Source of the DNA: Liolophura sinensis
Taxonomy: Eukaryota; Mollusca; Polyplacophora; Chitonida; Chitonidae
Reading direction: 5' to 3'
DNA: 64,000 nt
Assembly: GCF_032854445.1 (NCBI RefSeq)
Contig: NC_088300.1
Coordinates: forward strand, 35,383,608-35,447,607
Below are positions 37,198 through 50,100 of this stretch, piece after piece. Every line of letters begins with the position of its first letter. The first letter of the stretch is position 1. The notes beneath the pieces are model-generated. The model was not told where the DNA came from, did not search any database, and saw only the letters and a program-made list of their open reading frames with translations. The position numbers and the translations under genes were made by a program.

Positions 37198-37881
37198 TCT
37201 GAGCAGTACTCCACTTTCTCAATGTAATGTTTCATGGCTGTTTATGAAGTATACCACTGACATGTTAAGTAACAGGTAAGTTAATGAAATAATCTACTAA
37301 CAAGATGTAACAACTTCTAAACAGGACTTCAAGGTGTCATCTTCTTGCATCATTTCTATTATTGCACCATTTATAAATACTCAACCAGCTGGGATGCCAC
37401 ACTTAAGAAAAATTCTATAAAAATCCCCAAAGTTTAAACCACTTTAGTGAGATTTCAAAAAAAATTAATGTTTATTGATGGATTTTTTTTTTTGACCAAA
37501 CTAAATAAATGTCTACGAGAAAAACAGCGCTTCACCCCAGTTTGCTCACGCAGGATTCAGCCTTCTTCAAAAATACCATTACTCATGTAGTACTGTTCTC
37601 ATACCAATACAGCACATGATAAATAAATGGTGTTTCATCCTAAACAAAAAAAAAAATGACTTCATGACTTTGCATGACAAAAAAAAAAAAAAAAAAGTAC
37701 AATTAATGTCATTTTTCTGAAACGATTCATTACAAACTGTGTTGGTTATTTATTTTTCATTTCATGTGCCATATCACTGGTTGTTTCATGAGCATGGCAA
37801 CCCTGTGGGGGGAAAAAACAAAACAAAATATATATCCAATAAGTCACAGATGACCTGCATAAAGTGTATATACAGAAAACA

Positions 37882-37887
37882 TTTATT
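37882..37887 (-). other. Candidate poly(A) signal for PHRF1
   Basis: AATAAA on the minus strand about 220 bp after the PHRF1 stop. Another lies at 37749-37754. Confidence 0.5.
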
Positions 37888-38107
37888 TCGTTGAACAGTG
37901 AAGCTCATGAAAGAAAGTACTGCATATCCTTATATCCTTAGTCAGGGGTGAGGGACACCCACCACCGTCCACTGCCCAGATATTTTAATGTACATGATTG
38001 TGTGGGCTGGATGGTTGGAACAGGTTCAGTACTGTACATGGCACTACTTGCTCCTATTGGGTACTTCAAATTTGACTACATAATTAGCACTAGAAGTCCA
38101 CAGGCCA

Positions 38108-41100
38108 TCACCTGGATATCTTGGAACGCGATCGCTCGCCATTCGATTTTGAAGTCTTTTTCTTGGCATACACAGCTTTTTCTACATATGCCTCAATTAA
38201 TGACTTAATTTTAGCTGGGTTGATGTCTCCACTTTTACTGTGACAGATCTGAAAATAAAAGAAAAACAAAAATTACTTATCTTACTAACTCTAGTATGTA
38301 AACGATCATTCCATTTTATATATTGTAAGCAGCAAATATCTAAAAAAAATTAGGGATTATCTAAAAAAACATGTGAACATTTCTTAAGTTACTGCACTTA
38401 CTGGCAATGATTTAGGATGCCATCTTGGACTGAATAGATAACTGGACAGCTTAACTTTATTTTAATCTTGCTGATCACAACAGAAAAAAAACTCTCCTTT
38501 AAAACACGGAAAATTAATCACATTCAGGTTGAGCGTAGTCTAAAAACAAATTATGGGAGGGAAAATACTGAAAAAATAATTTGGACAGGCTGATATGGTG
38601 AAGAATCTCTAAGCATGGGTAAGTTTAAATGGACAAATCATCTAGGGCCGGTTGTCTGAAAGTGTATGAACTACTACTGATATTAAGTCAATACAATTTT
38701 GGTCAAACTCAGCAACAATGGCGGTTGTCAAAAGCCCAAGCATAAAAGCAAGTGATTTACTTCATATCTAATATACTGTTACACAATTGTTTTTGAACCA
38801 CACGTAAGTACAAAATTGAAACCATGGCTTAATGTTAAATCTGGCATAAAATCTTAAAACAGTTTTGAACAACTGGACCCTGAGGATAAATCCTCGACAG
38901 TTACAAGGCAATACAGCAACAACAGGTTTTCACTTATCCTTACCTTTGGAACGGACTTCCTCAGTATATCCTTATACTCCTCCTTTGAGATCTTTTTGCT
39001 AGCATAAAATGGTTTGATGGCAAGTTTGACCTCCTCCACCACCCGTTCTTGTAAGTGAAGCTTTTTCATATACTACAAAAACAGTGACATGTAAGTCGTT
39101 ATACTCATCAGGGAAAGAAGCCAATATATCTGGTCAATGTTACAGTCAGGGGCAGGTTTCGTGAAGCAAACTTAGCTAAGTAAGCCCTAAACTATTGTAA
39201 CTATGTATGTTGTAGAGATATGAAGTGAACTTAGCTTTAAAGGGCTACTTAAGTCTAGGTACGTTTCGTGAAACTGGCCACAGAATTCTGAAAGTGACAA
39301 CTGTTAGTCTGATAATAGAGTACTGAATAACATTTCCTCTTAAACTTTGCTGGGTGTATGTAATACTGATTGCACTGTACCACACTCCCATTTCAAATAT
39401 ATTCACTTATTTGACCAGAATGCCATACCATTTTACATTTACCCACTTACTGATTAAGGCAGGAAATACATGTTAACCCTGCATCTTGCCAGGGAATTGA
39501 CATATACTCAACTTAACTAGTATTTAGTGCTTACGGTAAATGACCTAAAGTTTCGCCCCGGGACTCATGGGATCCTAGGATTCATTGTGAAGATTGTGGT
39601 TCTTACTGACTGGGCGCCGCAGGAGAGCATCTGCGATGGTCAGGGATTATATGGACAGTCCCCGAATGTAATTCACAAGCTCACACGTCATTGAGCAGTC
39701 AGTCTTTGCTCCTGCCACCAACAGTTCGTGTTTCCCTCAGTTTTACTTCCCTCAGTACATAAAGATTTACTTCACAAATGGTGCACCTTGACTGTTTTAT
39801 GATCACCATTTTATGATGAAAGGGAATTCGGGAGAAAACTCCCTGGAGATTGATGAGCGTAAGCGCGACAACCCAGTACCTGTTAATTTGTACATGTGGA
39901 GTGTCATGTCAAATATCTGTTGACATGCATGCAGAGCTCTTCATGTACAAAGCTACAATAGGGCTTAGCATTTACTTGCCAATTACCAGCAGATAATCAC
40001 TCAAAGTGTGTTTAGCATCTGTAAACAACACAGACTAATCCCGTATGACTCCCGATATGCCTGACTTGCACACAGCGCTATTGAAAAGGGGTCATAGTTC
40101 AACATGGTAGTTTTCGGAAATTGCGTTTTTTGTGCTTAATGGGGGTAACTCTTCTGCAATAGGTGGACAGTTCCGATTGTAATGAAAGAAAGCGTGCATG
40201 TAGACTGACATACCAGTACTGATTTACATGGACACAGGAAGCTGATGAAAGATGTTTCTCTGTGAATTCATTTTTAGCTGAAATACATTTGTACACATAT
40301 TCATTGCATAATGAGAACTCTCAGCAGACAACTGCTCACCAGATAAAGTGTGAGGTGACTTCCACGTAGGGCTAACCTAAATAATCGGTTTGTCTGCAGT
40401 GTATCTTGTGCATTTTGTTTGGCGTGGTCATGCTTTCAGACAGTGTTTGGAATTTAAAGGTTTGTAATAGGCATCACCTGTCTTGATACTTTCTTTGATT
40501 TTATTCATGGGTATATTTAGAGATGCACATGTAGGCCTACTAGTCGGTTGTCTTAGACCTGCACACCTCACTGTCAGTGACTTGACCCTATGTAGTGAGG
40601 ATTAGCAACTAGATCTGTGTAGTGCCATGCAGGGTAATGAAACGGGCGGGGGGCTTATCACTCTCTTTTGTCATCTTCCTGCCAACTCAGATCGTGCGAA
40701 AGTAATCAACAGTAACTCGCGTGCGAAACTTCAGGTCATTAAACGTATGCCACCTATTCCATTGACAATTTCACATAGGGAATACAAACTTTAAAGTGCA
40801 TCAAAAAGTGATTAGATACACAAATGTGGTTAAATTGATTCATGTCATAATCAAGAATTGCTTCAAGTATACAATGTTGTGCAACCATATCAGAAATTTT
40901 TTCACAAAACATTTCTATACTTGACTGTTTTTTTATCTGGCAGCAAAAACTAATTTTGTCCGGAGGGCAAGTGATCTTTTTTTTTGATCCCACGTGACAA
41001 TTAAGAAGATTGAAAGTACTAATTTTATTAAATTTTCCCTAAAAAAGGCACTTTTTCCTGAATAATTCGAGGGGTGGCAACCTGTATCAGGCTATGAATC

Positions 41101-44100
41101 AGTATTTAGCATTTAATATACGATGGCAGTCAGCTTCATGGGTGGACGTAATCAGTGTGCGTACAGTATATCACTGACCTCAAGATAGCAACTAAACAAC
41201 ACCCTCTTACATCTGATGCAGATTTTCACACGAGATATCTGACCAATTCATGTAACGCCACCTCAAGAGTCCCACTACTAGGTTTTACCACCAAGCAAGA
41301 TTCCCACTTTGTACCAAGAACAATACAGATTTATTTATTTATTTATTTATTTATTTGATTGGTGTTTTACTCCGTACTCAAGAATATTTACTTATTTGAC
41401 AGCAGCCAGCATTATGGTGGGAGGAAACCCCAGGGGAAACCCATGACCATCCACTGCTTGCTGGCAGACCTTCCCACGTACGGCCGGAAAGGAAACCAGC
41501 ATGAGTTGGACTTGAACTCACAGCAACCGCATTGGAGAGAGGCTTCTGGGTCATTGCGTAACACCACCTTGGCCCCACACTAGAGACAAAAATATCGCCA
41601 ACGCGCCCGCCACCCATCCCCCCCCACCCCCAACAACTATTTCTGGGACTGAACCTACACCTCAAATGTCTAAAAAGAGTGTTAATAATGAAAATCCCTG
41701 ATAAGTGATAGTCTGGGGAGAGACTGAGCCCTGAAAAGTGGCAACACTCAATGAGTACACTCATTGCAATCCCCTCATATACTAACCGTGCCAGCCTTCT
41801 GCTTATTGGTCAACTCCACCGCTGATGACGGAAGGTCGTCCGTTTTATTCAGAAACACCACACTGCTGATTTTATCAGTCATGTCCTCTTTTTTATCTTT
41901 TTCATAGTCCGGGGACACAACAATATTGTCATCATCATCCAGGGGAGACATGTCCATATCTACCACCTCCATTGTCTCACTCTGCCCAGAGGTCAAACCC
42001 TTTCCCCCTGGGCCAGACCGAGACGCAGACCCAGACAGAGTGGCTGTTGGGGGGAGAGGCACTTTGAATATTCCTTTAGCGCCTTCACCACCAGTTTTGC
42101 CACCTGCCTTCCCTAATCTATTACCTGCCCCATCTCCTCGTCGAGTCAGACCAACCAGCTGAGCCTGCAGGTTTAACAGCTTGCTTATTTCATTCAGGGG
42201 ATTCACCTGGCCTGCCTGGGTGGATGCTGTCTGAGCATGGCTGGTACGAGGACTGGATTCCACTTTATGTTGCTCTGGCCCATCAGCAGACTGGGGCTGT
42301 AGTGGGTTCTGCACCACAGCATGTCTCGGGTCTTCACGCACTGGAAACATAGGGGCAAAGTGACGAGGGCCTCCCATGCCTTCTGCAGGAAGCCCCTCAA
42401 AGCCACCATTCACAGGATTGGGACGGGACGGGATCGGTGACGGACCTGGGGGAAATGGACCGGGAAAGCGAGGCACCATGCCCTGCTCTTTCAATGGATT
42501 TCTTTCAAAACGGTTTTGCACTTGGATGACCCCTTGGGGGTCCACATTGGGCCAGCCAAATCGAGGCATTCCACCAGGCACTTGAGGCAGTCTTGCAAAG
42601 GGAGGGGGTCTGTTGAGGAGGAGGGGATTCACAACAAGGTGAGGAGTGGGAGGTACACTGTGTAGGCCTGGGGGAAATCCGGGAGGCAACATACCCAGGC
42701 TCATCGGAATTTGCCCAAGGCCTTGCGGTGGCAGAACGCTAATCATGCCTGGTTCTCTAGGCAGAAAAAAACTGCCGTCTCCTAGCAAACCAGTACTGCC
42801 ACCACCTGGGCTCTGTAACCTGTTGCCCATGACAAAGTCTGACCTCTGGTGGATGCCCATGGGCATGTCCGCAGGCACTTCCTCGATATTCTTCTGGTCC
42901 AACACTGGTGGGCTGGCTGTGTCCGTCGGCACAGAGGGATCATACATGGTGTCCAGCTGGGTGTGATTCACCTCCATGGACTGACTATTTTTCAGGTAGG
43001 ATGCAGGAGTCGGAAGTAAAGGAGCTGAACGAAAGGGAATTTCTTTGGGAAACACACCCTTATCTGAGTTGCTACAAAGCTGTGATTCAGAGCTTGGAAA
43101 AATTGCATTTTCACTGAAATCACCCTTAGCACTTTTTTCTGTTGACTCCTGAGGATTGTCTTTGGTGAACGGTAAACTAATTTTTGCACTCTTGCTATCA
43201 TCTAAGTCCGCTGCCTTATTTTCCAATTCACTCGGCCAGATGCCTTCATCTTTAGCAGATTTAGAGTCACCAGCAGTCCTGTCCTCACTCACTTTTTTAA
43301 TGTCTACCCTGTCTGAGGATTTGCTCACAGATTGCTTGATACTAACAGAAGTCTCACTAGGCCTATCTTTGTCTTCATCTGCCCAGTCTGTCACATGAAA
43401 CACTTCCTTGAATCCTGAATTCACCTTCAAATCAATTTTATCCTTCACCTTTGGTGTTAACTTTTCACGTAAATCTCCTTTGAATGGGCTGTCTAGTTTC
43501 TCCCTTAAGTCACTTTTACTGCGAGATTCGAGCTTTTCCCTTAAGTCTACTTTTTCTAAGGATGAATCATGTCTTTCCTTCCAGGAATCACTTCTACCTT
43601 CCTTTGAACTACTTCTGTCTTTAGATTTATCCCCAACTTTGTGGCTGGAGTCTGCTTTGTCTCTTGAGTAACTCTTAGAGTCAAGTTTACTGTTCTTGGG
43701 GCTGCGTTTCCGTCTCCCAGAAGAAGAGTGTTCGTAGTCCTCTGTTTCTTCCTCCAGTCCTTTGTCAGAGTTTCCATGACTCCTGTCCCGCCTCTTCCGC
43801 TTGTGGCGCTGCGACCTTTCGTGCCTCTCGTGGTCTGACCTTGACCCTGACCTACTTCTCACATTTCGCTCGTGTCGTCGCTTACGTCTGCTGCGATCTT
43901 TAGACCCTGACCTCTGTGTGTCTTCTTTGGACCTCCACTTGTCACGTGACCTTCGCCGATCATGGGAACGACTGCGGGATCTGTTCCGACCATGTTCCCG
44001 GGACCGACTTAGCGACCGGTCGCGTGAGTAGCGTTTGTTGCTGTGTGAGGCGTCCCCATGAGTCACAATCAAGCCTCCTTTGTCCATCAGAACAACGCGT

Positions 44101-47100
44101 CTTTTATCAGATGCACCAGATCGCCTCCGAGAATCGTCATCGTCATCGGACAAGTCTCTCTGTCGACTTAAGCGACTTGACAATTTCTTGTCCCGCCGGT
44201 CACCTTCCAATCTCTTCCCATCTTCACTTCTTCCTCTCGACTCTTTCTTCTCCCAGTGACTCTTGGACTCTGGGAACTCCAGCCTCTGTAACACACTCCT
44301 TCCCTCCTCCTCCCCAGCCTCTTCTTCGTCTTCATCCTCTATAGTGATCACCTCAATCGGATTTGGCAGCTTTTTCTTCTTGGGTATCCTAGGGAGTTCG
44401 GATATGGGCACTCTTGGTCGCGAGTCTTCTCTTGAACTGTCATCACTGTCCACAGAAAGCACATGGTCATAGTGAGCAGAGGACACAGCCTGTTCACCTG
44501 AGGCATCCTCTGCAAGTTCCTGCTCACCCTGCTCACTTTGCTCACCATCCACAGCCTGGTCTTCACCCTCCTCCACACCTCCACCAGCTTTCAAACTGTC
44601 CTCTTCCCCCTTCTCCAGCTCACTATTCTCTTGTACAGTTTGGTTTTCTTTCCCAATCTCTGGTGAACAAAAGCCCTCTGAGGAGGGCGTGACTGGAGTA
44701 GCAGGTGTTCTTCCCCCACTATTGTCAGAGTGCTGGGCTGAGAAATGGGGTTCATCCATAGTTTCATGTACAGTGGGGGACACAGGTTTATCCTGGAACA
44801 CCCAGCCTGGGGGTGGGGACTTGTTCCTGTCACGGCAAGGTGAGACTCCCCCAGGGGAATCAAATTCTCTGGCTAAGCCCACTTCGGCGACCAGCACAGC
44901 TTCCCGTGGGTCCACCTCGCTGTCTGTATATGGGGATTTATTCAAATCTGCGTCCGTATCCACAGCACTCTCCTCCTTCCTCCCTTCAGACTCCATCTCA
45001 GTATCCTCTGTCCTAGAATTCTCCCTGTTCCTGAGGTTTTCTGCCTCGCTAGGGGTGTCCTCCATGCTGATGGTTTCTGCTTTGCTAGAGCTCCCCTCCA
45101 TGCTGGTTGTTCCTCCTTTCTTAGGGATGTCCTCTTTACTGGGTGCTTCTTCATTTTTGCTGCTTCTCCCTTTGTCTTCATGTAGTGGTTTGTTTGCTGT
45201 CAGACTTCCTGTTCAAAAACAAAAACAAAAACAAAACAAAAAGTGAAAGAAAAGTATAGACAGAATAAATCTCCAGGCTTAAGTATATATTTTGTTCCGA
45301 TTTTTTTCCTCCAACCCCTGAGTTGGTTTAAGATGTAATTATTTCCATATTTACTACATGTACAATGAATGATCTATAATTTCGCCTCGGAAAAAAATGA
45401 ACATACCCTAATTCCTCAACCCTTTCGAATATGAAAGAGCTATTTTCAGTGCAATCTATGCACATTTTTAATTTGATTTTGAAGACAAAAACTACAATGG
45501 TTGGATTGGCGAGTTTCAGGGCTTCACAAAAAGTGAAATTTTATTAGTCAACACAGAATAATGCTTTCAGAATATGCTTGAATAAAAACCTTGCAAATAA
45601 ATTAACATTAATTACTTTACCGCGCTGAAATCTAGTATAGGATAGGATATCACACAACCTTTCAAACAAACCTCAAAACAACTTTTCCAGACCAACAGAA
45701 CTCATTTCCTGTATATATCTGCTACAAAGCCTAGGCATGAAGATCCATATGTTCTCATTTATCATCATCAACGGAAAGCTTACTCAGCACGTAAGACCAA
45801 CTTACCATCCCTGTTGATTGTGATATCTTTGCTGGTCAGATTGAGTAGCTTCTGCTCCTGCATGATTGAACCCAGAATGTCTATCGGTCCACAGGAAGTG
45901 GACGGTGCAACCACAGCAGGCATGGACGGCTCTTTATTGCTACAAGGTAACCATTTCAATTCATTTCAATTTCAAGCCCATTCTGTTCATGTTATGCTTG
46001 TCATGTTGAAAGTGAAATAAACTCATGTTCATGTTTGAAATATACCTTCAAATTTTAATGCCTAAGTACGACATTACTCAGTGTTTCATCATATGTAAAC
46101 TTGATGTTTAACACATACCATACGGCACATTACACAAAGTAGATATTTCAGGGTTGCAAAACACCAGAGCTTTTTAAAGATACCAAATATGTTCTATTAT
46201 TTACATGAAAAATCGTTTAGAAAATGTCAAATTCAACCACACTTTTTTTACTCTGTAACTTACCATCCCAGTCGAGGTGGTTTTTGTACAGGACGGTGAG
46301 ACTGAAGCGCTGACTTAGAGTACCTTGAGGGGCCAGGCTGTGGCTCTCCATGACCAGCTTCGTCTCTGTCACGATACAGAATATAACATGTGAGGAGCAA
46401 TGTTACAGCTTGAGCAGGAGATAAATGTCAAACACATACACCGATTGGCTGACAATGGGAAGAGAAGAAACACCAACTGACTGACACTATGGACAGAAGT
46501 ACTAACTGCCTGACTCTGGAGACTGGAGACAGGGCACAATAACATGTACAACAATGATAATTTGTCTTAAAAGAAGTGGGGGGAGGGGGGAAATTTGATG
46601 TCATTTGCAATACTTCATGTCAGGCAGCTACTAAGCAAACATGAATCATTCAGAACTAGGGGCCGATTCCACACAGCCATTTCTGACTTAAGTCAAAATT
46701 TGAAATACAATTTTAAGGCTAATTCTGGGGCCCAATAAATTAAAATTTGGTTTGTTATCTTTAGGCAAATGTGTCTACATTTCAGCTTCTAGTACCAAAA
46801 ACTAGGCATTATTGGGAAGTTTATACATTTTGGCTTAAGTCAGAAATGACTTGTGGAATTGGCCCCAGCTTCCGTGTGCGGATGCGCTTACCCGTCCTGG
46901 AACGAGAGCAGTTCATCCTTACAGCCCAAGATAGACAGAGAGGAGATACCCACTGCTGCTCGCTGCCCCTCCATGCTCTTCTCTTGTGTCATTTTCTGCA
47001 GAGGGATAGTACGACCCACAGGGGGTTTGGAAAGGCCCAGTCGGCCAGCTATTCTAGCCTTTGGTGTTACTGACGGGGCAAAAGCGGCACTTCTGGGAGA

Positions 47101-50100
47101 GTAAGAGCTAGTGCTAGGTCGCACGACCTGTCAACAAATTCAGCAGATTAGAGTAGTTATGTAACTAAATTGAGACAACAAGTATTCAATCCCTTCTTTT
47201 TCAGCAAATATGGATATATCACCAATTAAAGGCCTGAAAGATATGAACTGGTCAAAAAAATGACCTACTGGCTGTCTTTAGTGCCAGGAATTACTATTTA
47301 TTTGACATGCTACTCAATATTAAACTAACTATGGACTCATCTGAGAAAAGTCTGAATTTTTTCGCCCATTAAATAATGTACTTACTGCATATGGGCTTAC
47401 CCGTTTTTTCTTTTTTTGTTTGGAAGGTTTTTTGGTCTTCCTTTTAGTTGTCTTCCTTCTGGTGGTCTTTCCTTTGGTAGTTTTCCGTTTTGTAGTTTTC
47501 CTCTTTGTTTTTGTCTTCCGTTTACCTTTCGTTTTCCTTTTTGTTGTCCTTTTCTTTTTTACTGGTGATTTACGAGATTTGGCAACTTTCTTTGCCTCTG
47601 TATTTGAACTCCTCGGAACATCATCCTAAAGAAGAGGAAAATCAAAATGTGTAACTAGACTACAACAGCTCCCAAAATGAAATTATATTTCTGCAATGCA
47701 AATATGCCAAATTGGAGGCAAATAAACAGCCACACTAAATAACAGTATTTTTATTGAAAACAAAAGAAAATGCTCAAATCAGGTGAAGTTATACAACCAA
47801 GGCACTGAAGTGCTCAGGGTCCAACTACACGACTTGTTTGTGAGCCGAATATTGCAGTACCCATGTATATGTATTTCAGTGAGCAGTCACACTTGATTTG
47901 TATACTAATCACATAAATAAAAAACAAATACCATAAAAATTCTGAATTTTTAAGAGTGAAGTAAGCAGCATCTTCCAATATTCAAGTTACTGACGAACGT
48001 TTCCATGAGTGAAACACTGATATATGCACACTATGTAGCTCAAAGACAAGTGGTCTTTAGTTAATGTTTAATTGTGCAAACGGACATAAGAGTGTCCTCG
48101 ACCACACAGAACCAACAAACACAAGAGCACAAACTCCTTTCCCAAGGCCGTAATTGAACCTGTACAGTGTCCTAGCAATTTTAATCCTATTTAATTACCT
48201 CGGAATCTAGCATCATAGCAATAGCTGCGCGGTTGGCTTGTATGCGTGTTCTCACTCTCTCACTAGCTCGTGTACGGGGAATCCTCCGTCTTCTGACCCC
48301 TGAGGCTTGCCCAGTAGCCAGAGCCCCTTCATCCTCCGTGCTCTCTACTCGGTCCTCCAAAGATTCTGCCGAGGACCTCTCTGTACAGATTAAGTATTAG
48401 CCAGTTAAATACATCTCATCATAATCTCAGGATCAAGTTCAAAACATATGTGAAAGGAAGCAACGACAAACTAATAAGAAATGAATAATTCACTTTAATA
48501 CATTTGAGGGAGACTGGACATAGCCCCTGACGCTAGGCCATTACTAAACCAGCCAGACCTGGATATGATTTATATATTTGATTGGTGTTTTACTCCATAC
48601 TCAACAATATTGCACTTATACGATGGCGGCACTGCCCAAACCACAACCATCCGATGGTTGCTGACAGTCCTTCCCACTTAGGGATAAGGAGAGGCAGCCA
48701 CCATGAGCTCGACTTGAACTCACATTGGTGAGATGCTCCTGAGTCTGCACCAAGCTGGCATGCCAGCCACCTCGGCCCTTGTGTTTCAAGAATAAACAAT
48801 TTACAACTCAAGATTGATTAGATCACATACTTACAACACTTAAATTACAACACCTGGGGCAGATTCGACAAAGCTGTTTCTCAGCTGTCAAAACATAAAC
48901 TCTATTTACCATGCTTAATTTTTGATACTGAAAGCTGAAATTTGGATACTTTTGTCTTAAGGTAACATTGATGAGGTGGGTGTTTCAACTTCTGAAGCCC
49001 AAAAATAAGCCTAAGGATTGTAAATACTGACTTTGTGGAATCTGCCCCTGAATGCACGGTAACACTGGCTACTTCTGTGGTGATTTCCCTTGTAAGATGA
49101 TGGCAAGGCAAACATCAAAATTTGCCACCGACGTTTGATTCTCTGTAGTCAGAATGTGTCATTTCATGTGGTTTTGACCGAGTCAAGACCGAGTGGTTTT
49201 GACCGAGTCAAGACAGGATATTCGTTTAACTTTGGGAGTGGGATTTGTTACAATTTGAGGCAGAGCAAAAACACTATGGATTCTTTCAGTGAAGAAAGTA
49301 TGTTTGATCTGAATTAAACCAGCAGCATCAGCTGCTGTCAGAAGGATAGGGCATTTTCAAGCCTTGGAGTCCATTTCTAACAAAAACTGAGAACACTGAC
49401 ATCATGAGTTTACAGACCTGTTGCATTTGCGGCTGCACACTCTGGGCAGAACCACTCCTCTACTGGTACATGCTGCAGAGCGGGGTCCAGGCATTCACAG
49501 TGGTACCTGCGGAATATAACACAATCACACTGATCATAATGCAAACAATCACACTGATAATAATGCAAACAATCACACTGATAATAATGCAAACAATCAC
49601 ACTGATAATAATGCAAACAATCACACTGATAATAATGCAAACAATTAAACTGATCATAAGGCAAACAGTCAAAGCAAGTGGCTCATAGAAACATTACCTC
49701 TTGACACATTTTTCCGTGAAACGTACAACTAAAGGTCAGTATTAAGGACACATTAATGCAGCTGCTAGTCACACATGATTGACATGTCTTCTGGTATTTA
49801 TTGATCCATTGATTTATTTCATTAGAGTTGTATGCTGTACTCCAGAATATTTATTTTGTACAACAGTGGCCAGCATTATGACGGGCCGAAAACCCGGCAC
49901 AGCTAAAAAAAAAAAAGAACCCACTGGTTGCTGCCAGACTTTCCAATATATGACCAGAGAGGAAGCTGTGAACTCACAGCAACTTGACTGGTGAGAGTGC
50001 CCCAAGTTCTCCGGTTACACTTTTCAGTCTTGTCAACAATGCTTACACACTATAGTATTTCATCACCAACATCAAAACCAATTTTCAGTACTTGTTTGCC

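Larger units (their letters stand above)
28674..38107. other. 9.4-kb convergent spacer between GTF2H1 and PHRF1
   Basis: Holds the untranslated 3' ends of both genes, SINE-A copies at about 32336 and 32651, degenerate repeats at 33930-34290, a tRNA-Ser-like SINE at 37009 and homopolymer runs. Short duplications occur near 29258 and 30253. I found no open frame with exon-like boundaries or recognisable protein similarity. Confidence 0.65.

Noticed and set aside
44689-45246. Plus-strand open frame of 185 codons
   Set aside because: It is antisense to the long PHRF1 exon, whose frame has clear homology. It reflects the base composition of that exon.
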